From: Bacteroidales bacterium
GTDB taxonomy: Bacteria > Bacteroidota > Bacteroidia > Bacteroidales > UBA932
Direction of reading: 5' to 3'
DNA: 64,000 bases
NCBI GenBank assembly: GCA_017509755.1
Contig: JAFWOY010000029.1
Span: 62,001 to 126,000 of the forward strand
Below, piece by piece: positions 25,368-33,223 of the stretch (the stretch's first letter is position 1; each line of letters begins with the position of its first letter). The position numbers were made by a program, and so were the translations under genes. The notes beneath the pieces were generated by a model that had not been told where the DNA came from, made no database searches, and was given only the letters and a program-made list of their open reading frames with translations.

Positions 25368-26021
25368 ATGCGCCCCGATATGGCTGAAAACCTCGAAAAA
25401 ACCATTGCCCGCGACCTGCTTTCCATCGGTGCTGTATTTCTGCGCCCCGAGCAACCCTTCACCTGGGCCAGCGGCATCCAAAGTCCGATTTACTGTGACA
25501 ACCGGCTCATTCTCACCGCCCCGGCCGTCCGTGACCGAGTCGAAGCGGGATTGGCAGAAACCATCCGCACGTACTATCCAGACTGCCAGCTGCTGATGGG
25601 AACATCTACGGCCGGCATCGCCCATGCAGCCCTGGCTGCCCAAATCCTCCATCTCCCGATGGGCTATGTCCGCGGCGAGAACAAAAGCCACGGCCGGACC
25701 AACCGCATTGAAGGACGGCTTGAACCTGGAGCGAAGACCGTGGTCGTAGAAGATCTGATTTCCACGGCCGGCAGCGCCGTCGAAACCGTTGAGGCACTCC
25801 GGGAAGCCGGCGCCGAAGTTCTCGGTATCGTCAGCATCTTTACCTATGGCATGCAGCGGGGCCTCGACCGTCTTGCTGCAGCAGGCACTACGAACCACTC
25901 CCTAAGCAATCTCGATGCCCTGCTTACAGTCGCTGTGGAAGAGAATTATATTGCGCCGCAGTGGCAGGAACGCATCCTCCGTTTCCGTGCCAACCCTTCC
26001 GACGCATCCTGGATGAAATAA
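25368..26021 (+). CDS. pyrE: Orotate phosphoribosyltransferase
   Basis: This enzyme joins orotate to PRPP to make OMP. The 217-residue protein has [16 protein letters not shown] at the N-terminus and the PRPP-binding motif [16 protein letters not shown]. The ATG at 25380 would give a 213-residue form and is equally plausible. It follows pyrF by three bases and precedes pyrB by 29. Confidence 0.95.
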   Translation: MRPDMAENLEKTIARDLLSIGAVFLRPEQPFTWASGIQSPIYCDNRLILTAPAVRDRVEAGLAETIRTYYPDCQLLMGTSTAGIAHAALAAQILHLPMGYVRGENKSHGRTNRIEGRLEPGAKTVVVEDLISTAGSAVETVEALREAGAEVLGIVSIFTYGMQRGLDRLAAAGTTNHSLSNLDALLTVAVEENYIAPQWQERILRFRANPSDASWMK

Positions 26022-26050
26022 ACAAACAATCAAATCATACACGTACACAA

Positions 26051-27127
26051 ATGAAACACCTGATCGAACCTACCGACCTGACCCGTGCCGAGATCAGCGA
26101 AATCATCGCCCTGGCCGACCGGATCATCGAACACCCCGAGGAGTACTACGAGGCGATGGCCCACAAGAAACTCGCCACCCTCTTCTATGAACCCAGTACC
26201 CGTACGCGCCTGAGTTTTACGGCCGCCATGAAGGAACTGGGCGGACAGGTCCTCGGCTTTTCCGACGCTGCGCGCTCTTCCGTCTCCAAAGGGGAAACAG
26301 TTCAGGACACCGTCCGCGTCCTGGCCTGCTTTGCCGACATCATCGCGATGCGCCACCCCATCGAAGGTGCGCCGCTGGCCGCTTCTGAAGTCTCGCCAGT
26401 GCCCATCATCAACGCCGGTGACGGCAGCCACAGCCACCCGACCCAGACCCTGACCGACCTGCTGACCATCCATCGGGAACTCGGCCACATCGACAACCTG
26501 ACCATCGGTTTCTGCGGTGACCTGCGTTTCGGCCGCACCGTGCATTCGTTGATCAAAGCCCTCTCGGCCTACGAAGGCATCAAAGTGTATCTCATTGCTC
26601 CCGACGCCCTCAAACTGCCGGAATACATCCGCCACGATGTCTGCGACCGTAAAGGCATTCCTTATGAGGAGGTCGATTCCATCGAAGAAGCGATGCCGCA
26701 CCTCGACATCCTCTATATGACCCGCGTCCAGAAAGAGCGCTTCCTCGACCAGGATGAATTCGACCGGCTCAAGGACAACTTCATCCTCAACGCCGAGAAG
26801 ATGAAACTCGCCAAGAAGAACATGGCCGTCCTGCACCCGCTGCCGCGCGTGAATGAAATCCTGACCGAGGTCGATGCCGACCCGCGTGCCGCCTACTTCC
26901 GCCAGGTCGCCTGTGGCAAATACGTCCGTATGGCCCTCATCAAGTCGCTCATCGACTGGAAGGACGACCCGAAGCACCCGATGCCGGAGAAGAAGGACAT
27001 CTTTACCGACACCACGCTCCGCTGCACGAACCCGAAATGCATGTGCAACCACGAGCACGTCACGCCTTACTTCCGCCGCACCGAAGAAGGCATCGTCCGC
27101 TGCGCCTATTGCGAGTCGAAGATCTGA
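26051..27127 (+). CDS. pyrB: Aspartate carbamoyltransferase with fused PyrI-like zinc domain
   Basis: This enzyme condenses carbamoyl phosphate with aspartate, the committed step of UMP synthesis. Residues 1-310 are the catalytic chain with [10 protein letters not shown], the [13 protein letters not shown] region and VLHPLPR. The extra C-terminus holds Cys325-x4-Cys330 and Cys351-x2-Cys354. It matches in spacing and surrounding residues (CAYCESK) the zinc domain of the separate regulatory chain PyrI. The nucleotide-binding allosteric domain of PyrI is absent. I see no separate pyrI in the window. ATG 26051 begins the canonical catalytic chain. Repeat element C starts 16 bases after the stop. 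Confidence 0.94.
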   Translation: MKHLIEPTDLTRAEISEIIALADRIIEHPEEYYEAMAHKKLATLFYEPSTRTRLSFTAAMKELGGQVLGFSDAARSSVSKGETVQDTVRVLACFADIIAMRHPIEGAPLAASEVSPVPIINAGDGSHSHPTQTLTDLLTIHRELGHIDNLTIGFCGDLRFGRTVHSLIKALSAYEGIKVYLIAPDALKLPEYIRHDVCDRKGIPYEEVDSIEEAMPHLDILYMTRVQKERFLDQDEFDRLKDNFILNAEKMKLAKKNMAVLHPLPRVNEILTEVDADPRAAYFRQVACGKYVRMALIKSLIDWKDDPKHPMPEKKDIFTDTTLRCTNPKCMCNHEHVTPYFRRTEEGIVRCAYCESKI

Positions 27128-27143
27128 TTGATTAGCGAGCAAA

Positions 27144-27281
27144 CGCTTCGCTGCGAAGGGTATATGCTCTGAAAACCGTCGCGCTCCGCGCGACCCCTCC
27201 CACCGCTTCGCGGCGGGCCCCTCCCTCTAATAGCCGAGGGTGGCTAAGGTTTTCAGAGCATATACCCTTCGCAGCGAAGCG
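27144..27281. repeat. Long-arm cloverleaf element C (after pyrB)
   Basis: The perfect 34-bp arms are 27144-27177 and 27248-27281. The core has GTCGCGC/GCGCGAC, then CCGC/GCGG (inside CCCACCGC/GCGGCGGG), then CCCTC/GAGGG. The same CCCTCCC and GGGCCCCTCCC linkers surround the middle hairpin. Hairpin 1 is identical to elements A and E; hairpin 2 and the arms are different. It lies between pyrB and the convergent permease gene. Confidence 0.9.
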
Positions 27282-27308
27282 ACTCCGGGCACGGCTGGGC
27301 GGAAAAAC

Positions 27309-27343
27309 GTGCCCCGCCAGGTGAAAAACCATTGGCGGGGCAC
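27309..27343 (-). terminator. Terminator of the nucleobase-permease operon
   Basis: On the minus strand an 11-bp stem (GTGCCCCGCCA with TGGCGGGGCAC) is followed by GTTTTTC. Its core and following T-run resemble the stem at 6549-6585 after the DUF2207 gene. Confidence 0.7.
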
Positions 27344-27367
27344 AGAATCAGGGGTTTTTGTTCCCGG

Positions 27368-27405
27368 GACGAGCGATGTCCGGCCTGAACCGGACATCGC
27401 TCGTC
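27368..27405 (-). repeat. 16-bp perfect hairpin at the permease stop codon
   Basis: GACGAGCGATGTCCGG (27368-27383) pairs perfectly with 27390-27405 around the loop CCTGAA. The outer end coincides with the last base of the permease stop codon (27405-27407). There is no T-run, so it is not a normal terminator; it may protect the 3' end. Confidence 0.7.
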
Positions 27406-28727
27406 TATATGAAGATGTACCGTAGGATAAACAGTACCGCGAGGACCCACATCGTCGGGGTAATCTGTTTGGCCTTGCCGGTGAGGGCATAGAGGACCAC
27501 GTAGGAGATAACACCGAGCAGGATACCGTCGGAGATGCTGTAAGCCAGCGGCATGAGGATGACCGTCAGGAAGGCGGGGATGCTTTCGCGATAGTTGGTC
27601 CAGTCAATCTCGCGGACCGGATTCATCATCATCATACCGACGATGATCAGGGCCGGAGCCGTCGCTGCGCCAGGGATGGCGAGGAAGACAGGCGAGAAGA
27701 AGAGAGCGAGCGCGAAGCAAATGGCGGCAGCAAAAGCGGTCAGGCCCGTACGGCCACCGGCACCGACACCGGCTGAGCTTTCCACATAGGTCGTCGTAGT
27801 CGAAGTACCCAGGCAGGCACCGGCGATCGTACCGATCGAGTCGGCCATGAAGACCTTCTCGGCATCCTGGATGTTACCCTTCTCATCCACGAAACCAGCC
27901 TTCTGCGAGACGCCGATCACCGTGCCCATCGTATCGAACATATCGATGAAAAGGAAGGTGAAGACCACGGCCAGCATGTCCCAGGTAAAGATCTGGCTCC
28001 ATTCAAACTGGCAGAAGATCGGGGCTACGCTGTCGGGCAGCGAAACGACACCGCTGAAATGCGTGATGGCCTCCCCCGTCGCGGGATCCTTGATGAACAG
28101 GCCGATGATGGCCGTGGCCAGGATGCCCCAGAGGATACCGCCGCGGACATGCAGCATCACCAGCACGCAGGAGATGATCAGGCCGATGACAGCCAGCAGA
28201 CCCGTGCCATGGGTGATGTCACCGAGCGTTACCAGCGTCGCATCACTGTTCACGATCAAGCCGGCGTTCTGCAGGCCGATGAACGCAATGAACAAGCCGA
28301 TACCGGCGCCAATGGCATGCTTGAGGCTCAATGGAATGGCCTCCAGAATCCAGGTCCGGACCTTGGTAAGCGTCAGGATGACGAAGATGATACCCTCGAT
28401 GAGGACGGCCGTCAAAGCGAATTGCCAACTGTGGCCCATCGTCAGGCAGACGGTGAACACGAAGAAGGCATTGAGACCCATACCGGGGGCCAGGGCGAAA
28501 GGCTTTTTGGCCCAGAAGGCCATCACCAGCGTCGAGATGATGGCAGCCAGGGCCGTCGCCGTGAAGACGGACCCGGAAGGCATCCCCGGGAGGGCACTGA
28601 AGATGCTCGGATTGACGGCCAGGATGTAGGCCATCGTCAGGAATGTCGTCAGACCGGCAACCAACTCAGTCCGGACGGTATTCTTGGACGGGTCGAATCC
28701 AAAAGCTTTGGTCAGGAAATTACTCAT
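27405..28727 (-). CDS. Purine/nucleobase permease, NCS2 AzgA-like
   Basis: This inner-membrane symporter is probably for adenine, guanine or hypoxanthine. The 440-residue protein has about a dozen hydrophobic segments and the COG2252 hallmarks GLTTFLTMAYILAVNP, FALAPGMGLNAFF and GTSTTTTYVESSAGVGAGGR. Together with the DUF5020 protein and UraA-like permease upstream (gaps of 35 bases each) it forms a nucleobase-uptake operon. Confidence 0.9.
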   Translation of the reverse strand: MSNFLTKAFGFDPSKNTVRTELVAGLTTFLTMAYILAVNPSIFSALPGMPSGSVFTATALAAIISTLVMAFWAKKPFALAPGMGLNAFFVFTVCLTMGHSWQFALTAVLIEGIIFVILTLTKVRTWILEAIPLSLKHAIGAGIGLFIAFIGLQNAGLIVNSDATLVTLGDITHGTGLLAVIGLIISCVLVMLHVRGGILWGILATAIIGLFIKDPATGEAITHFSGVVSLPDSVAPIFCQFEWSQIFTWDMLAVVFTFLFIDMFDTMGTVIGVSQKAGFVDEKGNIQDAEKVFMADSIGTIAGACLGTSTTTTYVESSAGVGAGGRTGLTAFAAAICFALALFFSPVFLAIPGAATAPALIIVGMMMMNPVREIDWTNYRESIPAFLTVILMPLAYSISDGILLGVISYVVLYALTGKAKQITPTMWVLAVLFILRYIFI

Positions 28728-28762
28728 AGCGTATGGAAAGTTTGTGATGGTTCAAGTCAGGA

Positions 28763-29476
28763 TCAGAACACCCATTTCATACCCAGGCAAGGCAGGACGT
28801 GGAAGCCTTCCATACCGGCGAAATTATAGCTGAACTCCACCTCGCCGCCGAGATTGAAATGCTCGGTGCCGAAGCTATACCAGAGCTGCGGTTCGGAAAG
28901 AACTACCGCATTGTGGCCTTCGCACCAGACATCGAGGAAGCCCGAGAAGCGGAGACCCGGCGCGCCGAAGAGGTCCTGGCAACCCCATACCGTAGTAAAC
29001 TGGAACGGGACCTGTGAATGAAGATGGATGAACTGCTTGTAGAGCAGCTTGAAATTCAAGGTGTTCTTGAAATCGCCGCTATGCAGGAAATAATCGACGC
29101 CAAACAGGAAGGCGCTGTTGACCGGGAAGGCAGCACCTGCCCCGTAGAACGGCGTATTCGTGGCCATACCGAAACCACCGTTGTATTCCACCTGGAGGCT
29201 CAGCGGAGCCAGTGCGGAATTCTGCCAGAAGTTCAGGCACCGGGCAATCTCGAAATAGGTGTTGCTGGGAGATATGATCGCATTCCCGTCCCTGTTGTTG
29301 TAATCGTAGTCGATGAAGAAGAAGGTGTTGCCCCAGTTGTCGGTATGGAAACCTTCGAGGGTCGTCGTGAAATGTTTCCGGCCGAAATCGTAGAACGTCT
29401 GGAAATTGGTCTGCGCATGGGCGGTTGCGAAGACGGCGGTGCTTAGCACCAGTGCGAAAAAGAGTTTCTTTTTCAT
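28763..29476 (-). CDS. DUF5020 outer-membrane protein, Tsx-like
   Basis: This 237-residue protein has a clear signal peptide (residues 1-21, ending AHA) and alternating aromatic beta-strand patterns ending in Phe (LGMKWVF), as expected for a small outer-membrane barrel. It resembles the Bacteroidetes DUF5020 family, which I associate with Tsx-type nucleoside channels. Its place between two NCS2 permease genes supports a role in passing bases or nucleosides through the outer membrane. That role is inference; the family assignment is from memory of its sequence features. Confidence 0.7.
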   Translation of the reverse strand: MKKKLFFALVLSTAVFATAHAQTNFQTFYDFGRKHFTTTLEGFHTDNWGNTFFFIDYDYNNRDGNAIISPSNTYFEIARCLNFWQNSALAPLSLQVEYNGGFGMATNTPFYGAGAAFPVNSAFLFGVDYFLHSGDFKNTLNFKLLYKQFIHLHSQVPFQFTTVWGCQDLFGAPGLRFSGFLDVWCEGHNAVVLSEPQLWYSFGTEHFNLGGEVEFSYNFAGMEGFHVLPCLGMKWVF

Positions 29477-29511
29477 AGCTGTTTGAAGGTTATGGTTAAA
29501 AATGACAGAAA

Positions 29512-30900
29512 TTACAGTTTGGCATGCTCGGGGTGCTCCTTACGCCAGTTGGGGTTGCGGGTAGAACCGCCCAGGTTGACGGTGATGTCGCCGCGAAGGC
29601 TGGAGCCGAATTCATAGTCCTTTCCCGGCAGGATGGCATTGAGAATGATGCCCACCAACGCCGCGACGGCCAGACCGCTGAGCGAGGTGAAGCCGATGGA
29701 GATGGCATCGTTCGCGCCGTACTTGATACCGATGGCCAGCACCAGGATGAGGGCTGCGATGATCAGATTGCGGGAGATGGTGAGGTCCACCTTGTTGTCC
29801 ACGAGATTCCGAACGCCCACGGCAGAGATCATACCGTAGAGAACCAAGCTCACGCCGCCGATGGTGGAAGCGGGCATGGCACCGATCAGTGCGGCGAATT
29901 TCGGGCAGAAACTCAGGAGGATGGCGAAGCAGGCAGCGATGCGGATCACACGCGGATCAAACACGCGGGTAAGGTTGAGCACACCGGTGTTTTCGCCGTA
30001 GGTCGTATTGGCCGGAGCGCCGAAGAGCGAAGCCAGGATGGTAGCAAAGCCGTCGCCCATCAGCGTACGGTGCAGACCCGGATTCTCCAGATAGTTCTCG
30101 CCCGTGGTCGAGGAGATAGCGCACATATCGCCGATATGTTCGACCATCGTGGCCAGCGAAATCGGCAGGATGGCGATGATGGCGGCTACGACCAGACCCC
30201 AGTTCGGTGACTGGAATACTGCAAAGGCCGTATTCTGCATCTGGAAAGGGACGCCCAGCCAGGCCGCGTCACGCACGCCGCTGAAATCGCACAGTCCGCA
30301 GCAGGCAGCTACGATGTAAGAACCCAGCACACCAAGCAGGATCGGAACGATCCGGATCATGCCCTTGCCCCAGATATTGCAGACGATGATGATGGCGATG
30401 GCCAGCAAGGCAATCCACCAGTTGGTGCTGCAGTTGGAGATGGCGGAACCCGACAGGGTCAAGCCGATGGCGATGATGATCGGGCCGGTGACGACCGGCG
30501 GGAAGAAACGCATCACTTTCTTCGGACCGAAAGCAGCGAACAAACCAGCCAGGATGAAATACATCAAGCCCGCGCAGACCACGCCGATGCAGGCGTACGG
30601 AAGCGACTCGGCCAGGGAAAGACCCTGTTCCGCCCCCATCTGCGTGACGGCGGCATAACCGCCCAGGAACGCGAAGGACGAGCCCAGGAAGGCGGGCACT
30701 TTCCATTTGGTAAGGAAGTGGAAGAGAAGGGTTCCCAAACCGGCAAAAAGAAGGGTTGCCGATACCGACAACCCTGTAATGACCGGGACAAGGACAGTGG
30801 CTCCGAACATTGCAAACAAATGCTGCAGTCCGAGGAGCGTCATCTTGGGCTTGCCAAGCGTACGGGCGTCGAAGATAGCTTGATTGTTGGTTGAAGACAT
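29512..30900 (-). CDS. uraA: Uracil permease, UraA-like (NCS2)
   Basis: This proton-coupled inner-membrane symporter is for uracil, possibly xanthine. The 462-residue protein has the NCS2 signatures GLQHLFAMFGATVLVP, LATMVEHIGDMCAIS and TTYGENTGVLNLTRVFDP, the pattern of UraA-type proteins. I place the start at ATG 30900, 17 bases after a -7 box. An upstream in-frame ATG (30930) would include the promoter. It heads the operon uraA, DUF5020, azgA-like. Confidence 0.9.
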   Translation of the reverse strand: MSSTNNQAIFDARTLGKPKMTLLGLQHLFAMFGATVLVPVITGLSVSATLLFAGLGTLLFHFLTKWKVPAFLGSSFAFLGGYAAVTQMGAEQGLSLAESLPYACIGVVCAGLMYFILAGLFAAFGPKKVMRFFPPVVTGPIIIAIGLTLSGSAISNCSTNWWIALLAIAIIIVCNIWGKGMIRIVPILLGVLGSYIVAACCGLCDFSGVRDAAWLGVPFQMQNTAFAVFQSPNWGLVVAAIIAILPISLATMVEHIGDMCAISSTTGENYLENPGLHRTLMGDGFATILASLFGAPANTTYGENTGVLNLTRVFDPRVIRIAACFAILLSFCPKFAALIGAMPASTIGGVSLVLYGMISAVGVRNLVDNKVDLTISRNLIIAALILVLAIGIKYGANDAISIGFTSLSGLAVAALVGIILNAILPGKDYEFGSSLRGDITVNLGGSTRNPNWRKEHPEHAKL

Positions 30901-30916
30901 AGTAGGAGATTTTCTG

Positions 30917-30924
30917 CAAATATA
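30917..30924 (-). promoter_or_regulatory. -7 box of the nucleobase-uptake operon
   Basis: On the minus strand TATATTTG is a perfect -7 box. The -33 TTG is missing at the normal distance, as in the purE promoter, and the same upstream motif follows at 30951-30978. Confidence 0.65.
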
Positions 30925-30950
30925 CGCCAACTAGGGCAATTTGCAGCGTC

Positions 30951-30978
30951 TCTCCGCAAAAGGTTATCAACACCTTTT
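30951..30978. promoter_or_regulatory. Candidate regulatory site upstream of uraA
   Basis: AAAAGGT (30958-30964) and ACCTTTT (30972-30978) form an inverted repeat around TATCAAC. The whole block, including the preceding TCTCCGC, matches 21342-21370 in the purE-pyrC control region. It contains a TTATCAACA 9-mer that could also bind DnaA. Confidence 0.5.
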
Positions 30979-30993
30979 TGACAATCAAGACAT

Positions 30994-31296
30994 CTACAGA
31001 ATCGTGATGATGTGCGAAAAGCCCGTAATGTCAAACACTTCTTTCACGTGCGGCTTCATATTGTGCAACATGAGCCTGGCGCCTCTGGCCGACACAGTTT
31101 TCTGGAGCATAAGGAACATGCGGAGACCCTGGCTGCTGGTATATTCCATATCCGTGCAGTCGATGTCGATCTCCTTCTGGGCGCCTTCCATCAGCGGCGT
31201 GATGTCTTTCAGGAACTGGTCGGCATTCGTCGTATCGAGACGACCTTCCAATTTGACAAACGCCTTGCCTTCCTCTTCGTTGATTTTTACGTTCAT
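30994..31296 (-). CDS. STAS-domain anti-sigma-factor antagonist
   Basis: This small 100-residue cytoplasmic switch protein is of the SpoIIAA/RsbV type. The conserved phosphorylation region reads EYTSSQGLRM, with Ser54 or Ser55 as the likely site. In partner-switching systems the RsbW-like kinase phosphorylates this serine and a SpoIIE-type phosphatase removes it; both partners are encoded just upstream. It is the last gene of a minus-strand run, 20 bases after the phosphatase gene. Confidence 0.93.
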   Translation of the reverse strand: MNVKINEEEGKAFVKLEGRLDTTNADQFLKDITPLMEGAQKEIDIDCTDMEYTSSQGLRMFLMLQKTVSARGARLMLHNMKPHVKEVFDITGFSHIITIL

Positions 31297-31316
31297 TGTC
31301 TGTTATCGATTAAATA

Positions 31317-33215
31317 TTAATTATCGTATAAAACGGATACAATCGTTATGTCATCATTCTGCGCAACGCCCCGGATAAACTCCTTCACCCGGGAATACAG
31401 GCTGAGCATGGCTGCATGCGCCGAAACATCCGGGTTGAGGCTGTCCGCCCAGTCCAGCAAACGCTGTTCGCCGAACTGTTCCATATCGGCGCGCTCCGCT
31501 TCCGTCACGCCATCCGTATAGAGGATCAAGCGGGATCCCTTTTGCAATGGGATGCACTCCTCCTCATAAGGAAAATCCAACATCAGGCCGGCCGCCAGGT
31601 TGGGTTTTGCTTGCAAGAAACGGGCTTTGCCTTCGGGGGGAACGACAAGAATCGGATTGTGGCCGGCATTGCAGTAGGTCAGCGTACCTTTCTTCCGGTC
31701 GAGGCATCCTGCAAAAAGCGTGACAAACATCATATTGTCGTTGCCGTCGCACAAACTGTTGTTCACCCGCTGCATCACTTCGGCCATCGGAAGCCCCATG
31801 GCCCCGACAAAGCGGAAGGCGGCACGGGCGATGGCCATGAACAAGGCCGCCGGGACGCCCTTGCCGGAAACATCCCCTACCATGAAATACAGGCAGTCGC
31901 CCGCATCGACAAAGTCATACATGTCACCGCCGACTTCCTTGGCGGGCTGTACCATGGCATGCAGGGAGCAGCCGGTCATTTCGGGGAAATTATGCGGGAG
32001 CATGCCCATCTGGATTCCCCGTGCGATGTTCAATTCACTCTCATACCGCTCATTCGAAGCCGTCGTCGACTTGAGCTCCCGGATATAGTCGTTGATGGAC
32101 CATTGCATATATTCCAAAGACTTCCGCAACGAGGCCAGTTCATCTTTCGTCTTGACTTCCGGGATCATGGCCTGGAAGTTACCTTTCCCCATGGTCATGG
32201 CAGCCTGGCTGAATTCCACCAGCGGCATCGTCTGCCGCCGGATTACCTTGCGGCAACCGAAATAAAGTCCGGCCAGCCCGATGAGCAGGAAGAAAACCAT
32301 CCACAGATTAAAAAGGAAGATATCCATGAAAACGACATCGTAGGAGTTGACAACCAGCAGGGACCAACCATTACTCAAGGGTCCGTAAACCGCGAAGCGC
32401 TCCCCGTTGTGGAAAGTCTTGAATCCTTTCTTGCCGGAAACCATCTCCTCGGCGATCGCAAGCATATCCGCATCGCCCGACTCGGCGGCTACATCAAAAA
32501 TGGACATGTTCAAGATACGGGTGCTGTCCGGATGGGCGATGAAGATGCCCTTAGCGCTGACCAGCGCTGCATACGACAGGGCATAGGGAGAAGTCTCATT
32601 GATGCGGGAAGACAACCAATCCAGGGAAATATCGGAGGTCAGGATCCCGAAGAAATGGCCTGTCGTGTCTTTCAACGGGAGTGAAAAGGTAGCCATCTGC
32701 TGACCGCCTCCTCCTTCGTCAAAGTAGGGTTCGCTCCACATCGCCCGGTCGAGCAGCCGCGGGACGCGATACCATTCGAGCTGGTGATAGTCATAGGAAT
32801 CATTACCCATCTGGATGGAACGGATTTCGCCTGTTTCCGCATCGACATACGTGTAGGGCGCAAACCAGCGTTCTCCCCGGAAATACCCCGGCTCGAAGGC
32901 GACGGCACTGCCGATGATGTTCGGATTGGCGGTGACCAGTTCCCGGGTAGCTTCATACATGAACTTTCGGTTTCCGGGCTGGCGTTGGACAAACCAGTCC
33001 ACATTGTCCACTGCCCGTTCCACTTCACCGATCACCTTTTCGATATCGCTGATGGCCAGGTCCAGGCTCTTCCCTGCTATCTCGGTCGATCCCCCTTCAA
33101 TAATCTCACGGGAGAAGATGCCGACCAGCAGCGTGACCACAAGCAGGAGGCCCGCTGATATCAGCAGTACATACCGGCTCAGCCGGTTGGCTATCGTTTT
33201 GCGACCGAGGACCAT
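31317..33215 (-). CDS. Membrane sensor phosphatase: Cache-HAMP-SpoIIE
   Basis: This 632-residue protein likely senses a periplasmic signal and dephosphorylates the STAS protein. Transmembrane helices lie at about residues 15-35 and 303-325, enclosing a dCache-like domain. A HAMP region (PLVEFSQAAMTMGKGNFQAMI) and coiled linker lead to the PP2C/SpoIIE domain from about 420. That domain contains EVGGDMYDF, VGDVSGKGVPAALFMA, ILYTDGVTEAER and QNDDITIV, covering the metal-binding aspartates. The gene is eight bases from the kinase gene upstream and 20 from the STAS gene downstream. Confidence 0.93.
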   Translation of the reverse strand: MVLGRKTIANRLSRYVLLISAGLLLVVTLLVGIFSREIIEGGSTEIAGKSLDLAISDIEKVIGEVERAVDNVDWFVQRQPGNRKFMYEATRELVTANPNIIGSAVAFEPGYFRGERWFAPYTYVDAETGEIRSIQMGNDSYDYHQLEWYRVPRLLDRAMWSEPYFDEGGGGQQMATFSLPLKDTTGHFFGILTSDISLDWLSSRINETSPYALSYAALVSAKGIFIAHPDSTRILNMSIFDVAAESGDADMLAIAEEMVSGKKGFKTFHNGERFAVYGPLSNGWSLLVVNSYDVVFMDIFLFNLWMVFFLLIGLAGLYFGCRKVIRRQTMPLVEFSQAAMTMGKGNFQAMIPEVKTKDELASLRKSLEYMQWSINDYIRELKSTTASNERYESELNIARGIQMGMLPHNFPEMTGCSLHAMVQPAKEVGGDMYDFVDAGDCLYFMVGDVSGKGVPAALFMAIARAAFRFVGAMGLPMAEVMQRVNNSLCDGNDNMMFVTLFAGCLDRKKGTLTYCNAGHNPILVVPPEGKARFLQAKPNLAAGLMLDFPYEEECIPLQKGSRLILYTDGVTEAERADMEQFGEQRLLDWADSLNPDVSAHAAMLSLYSRVKEFIRGVAQNDDITIVSVLYDN

Positions 33216-33223
33216 GGGTGGAA

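Noticed and set aside
30964-30972. TTATCAACA as a DnaA box marking a replication origin, together with TTATCCACG near 61757
   Set aside because: Single isolated 9-mers with no cluster, no AT-rich unwinding region and no dnaA gene; dnaN at the window end is not accompanied by an origin-like region.
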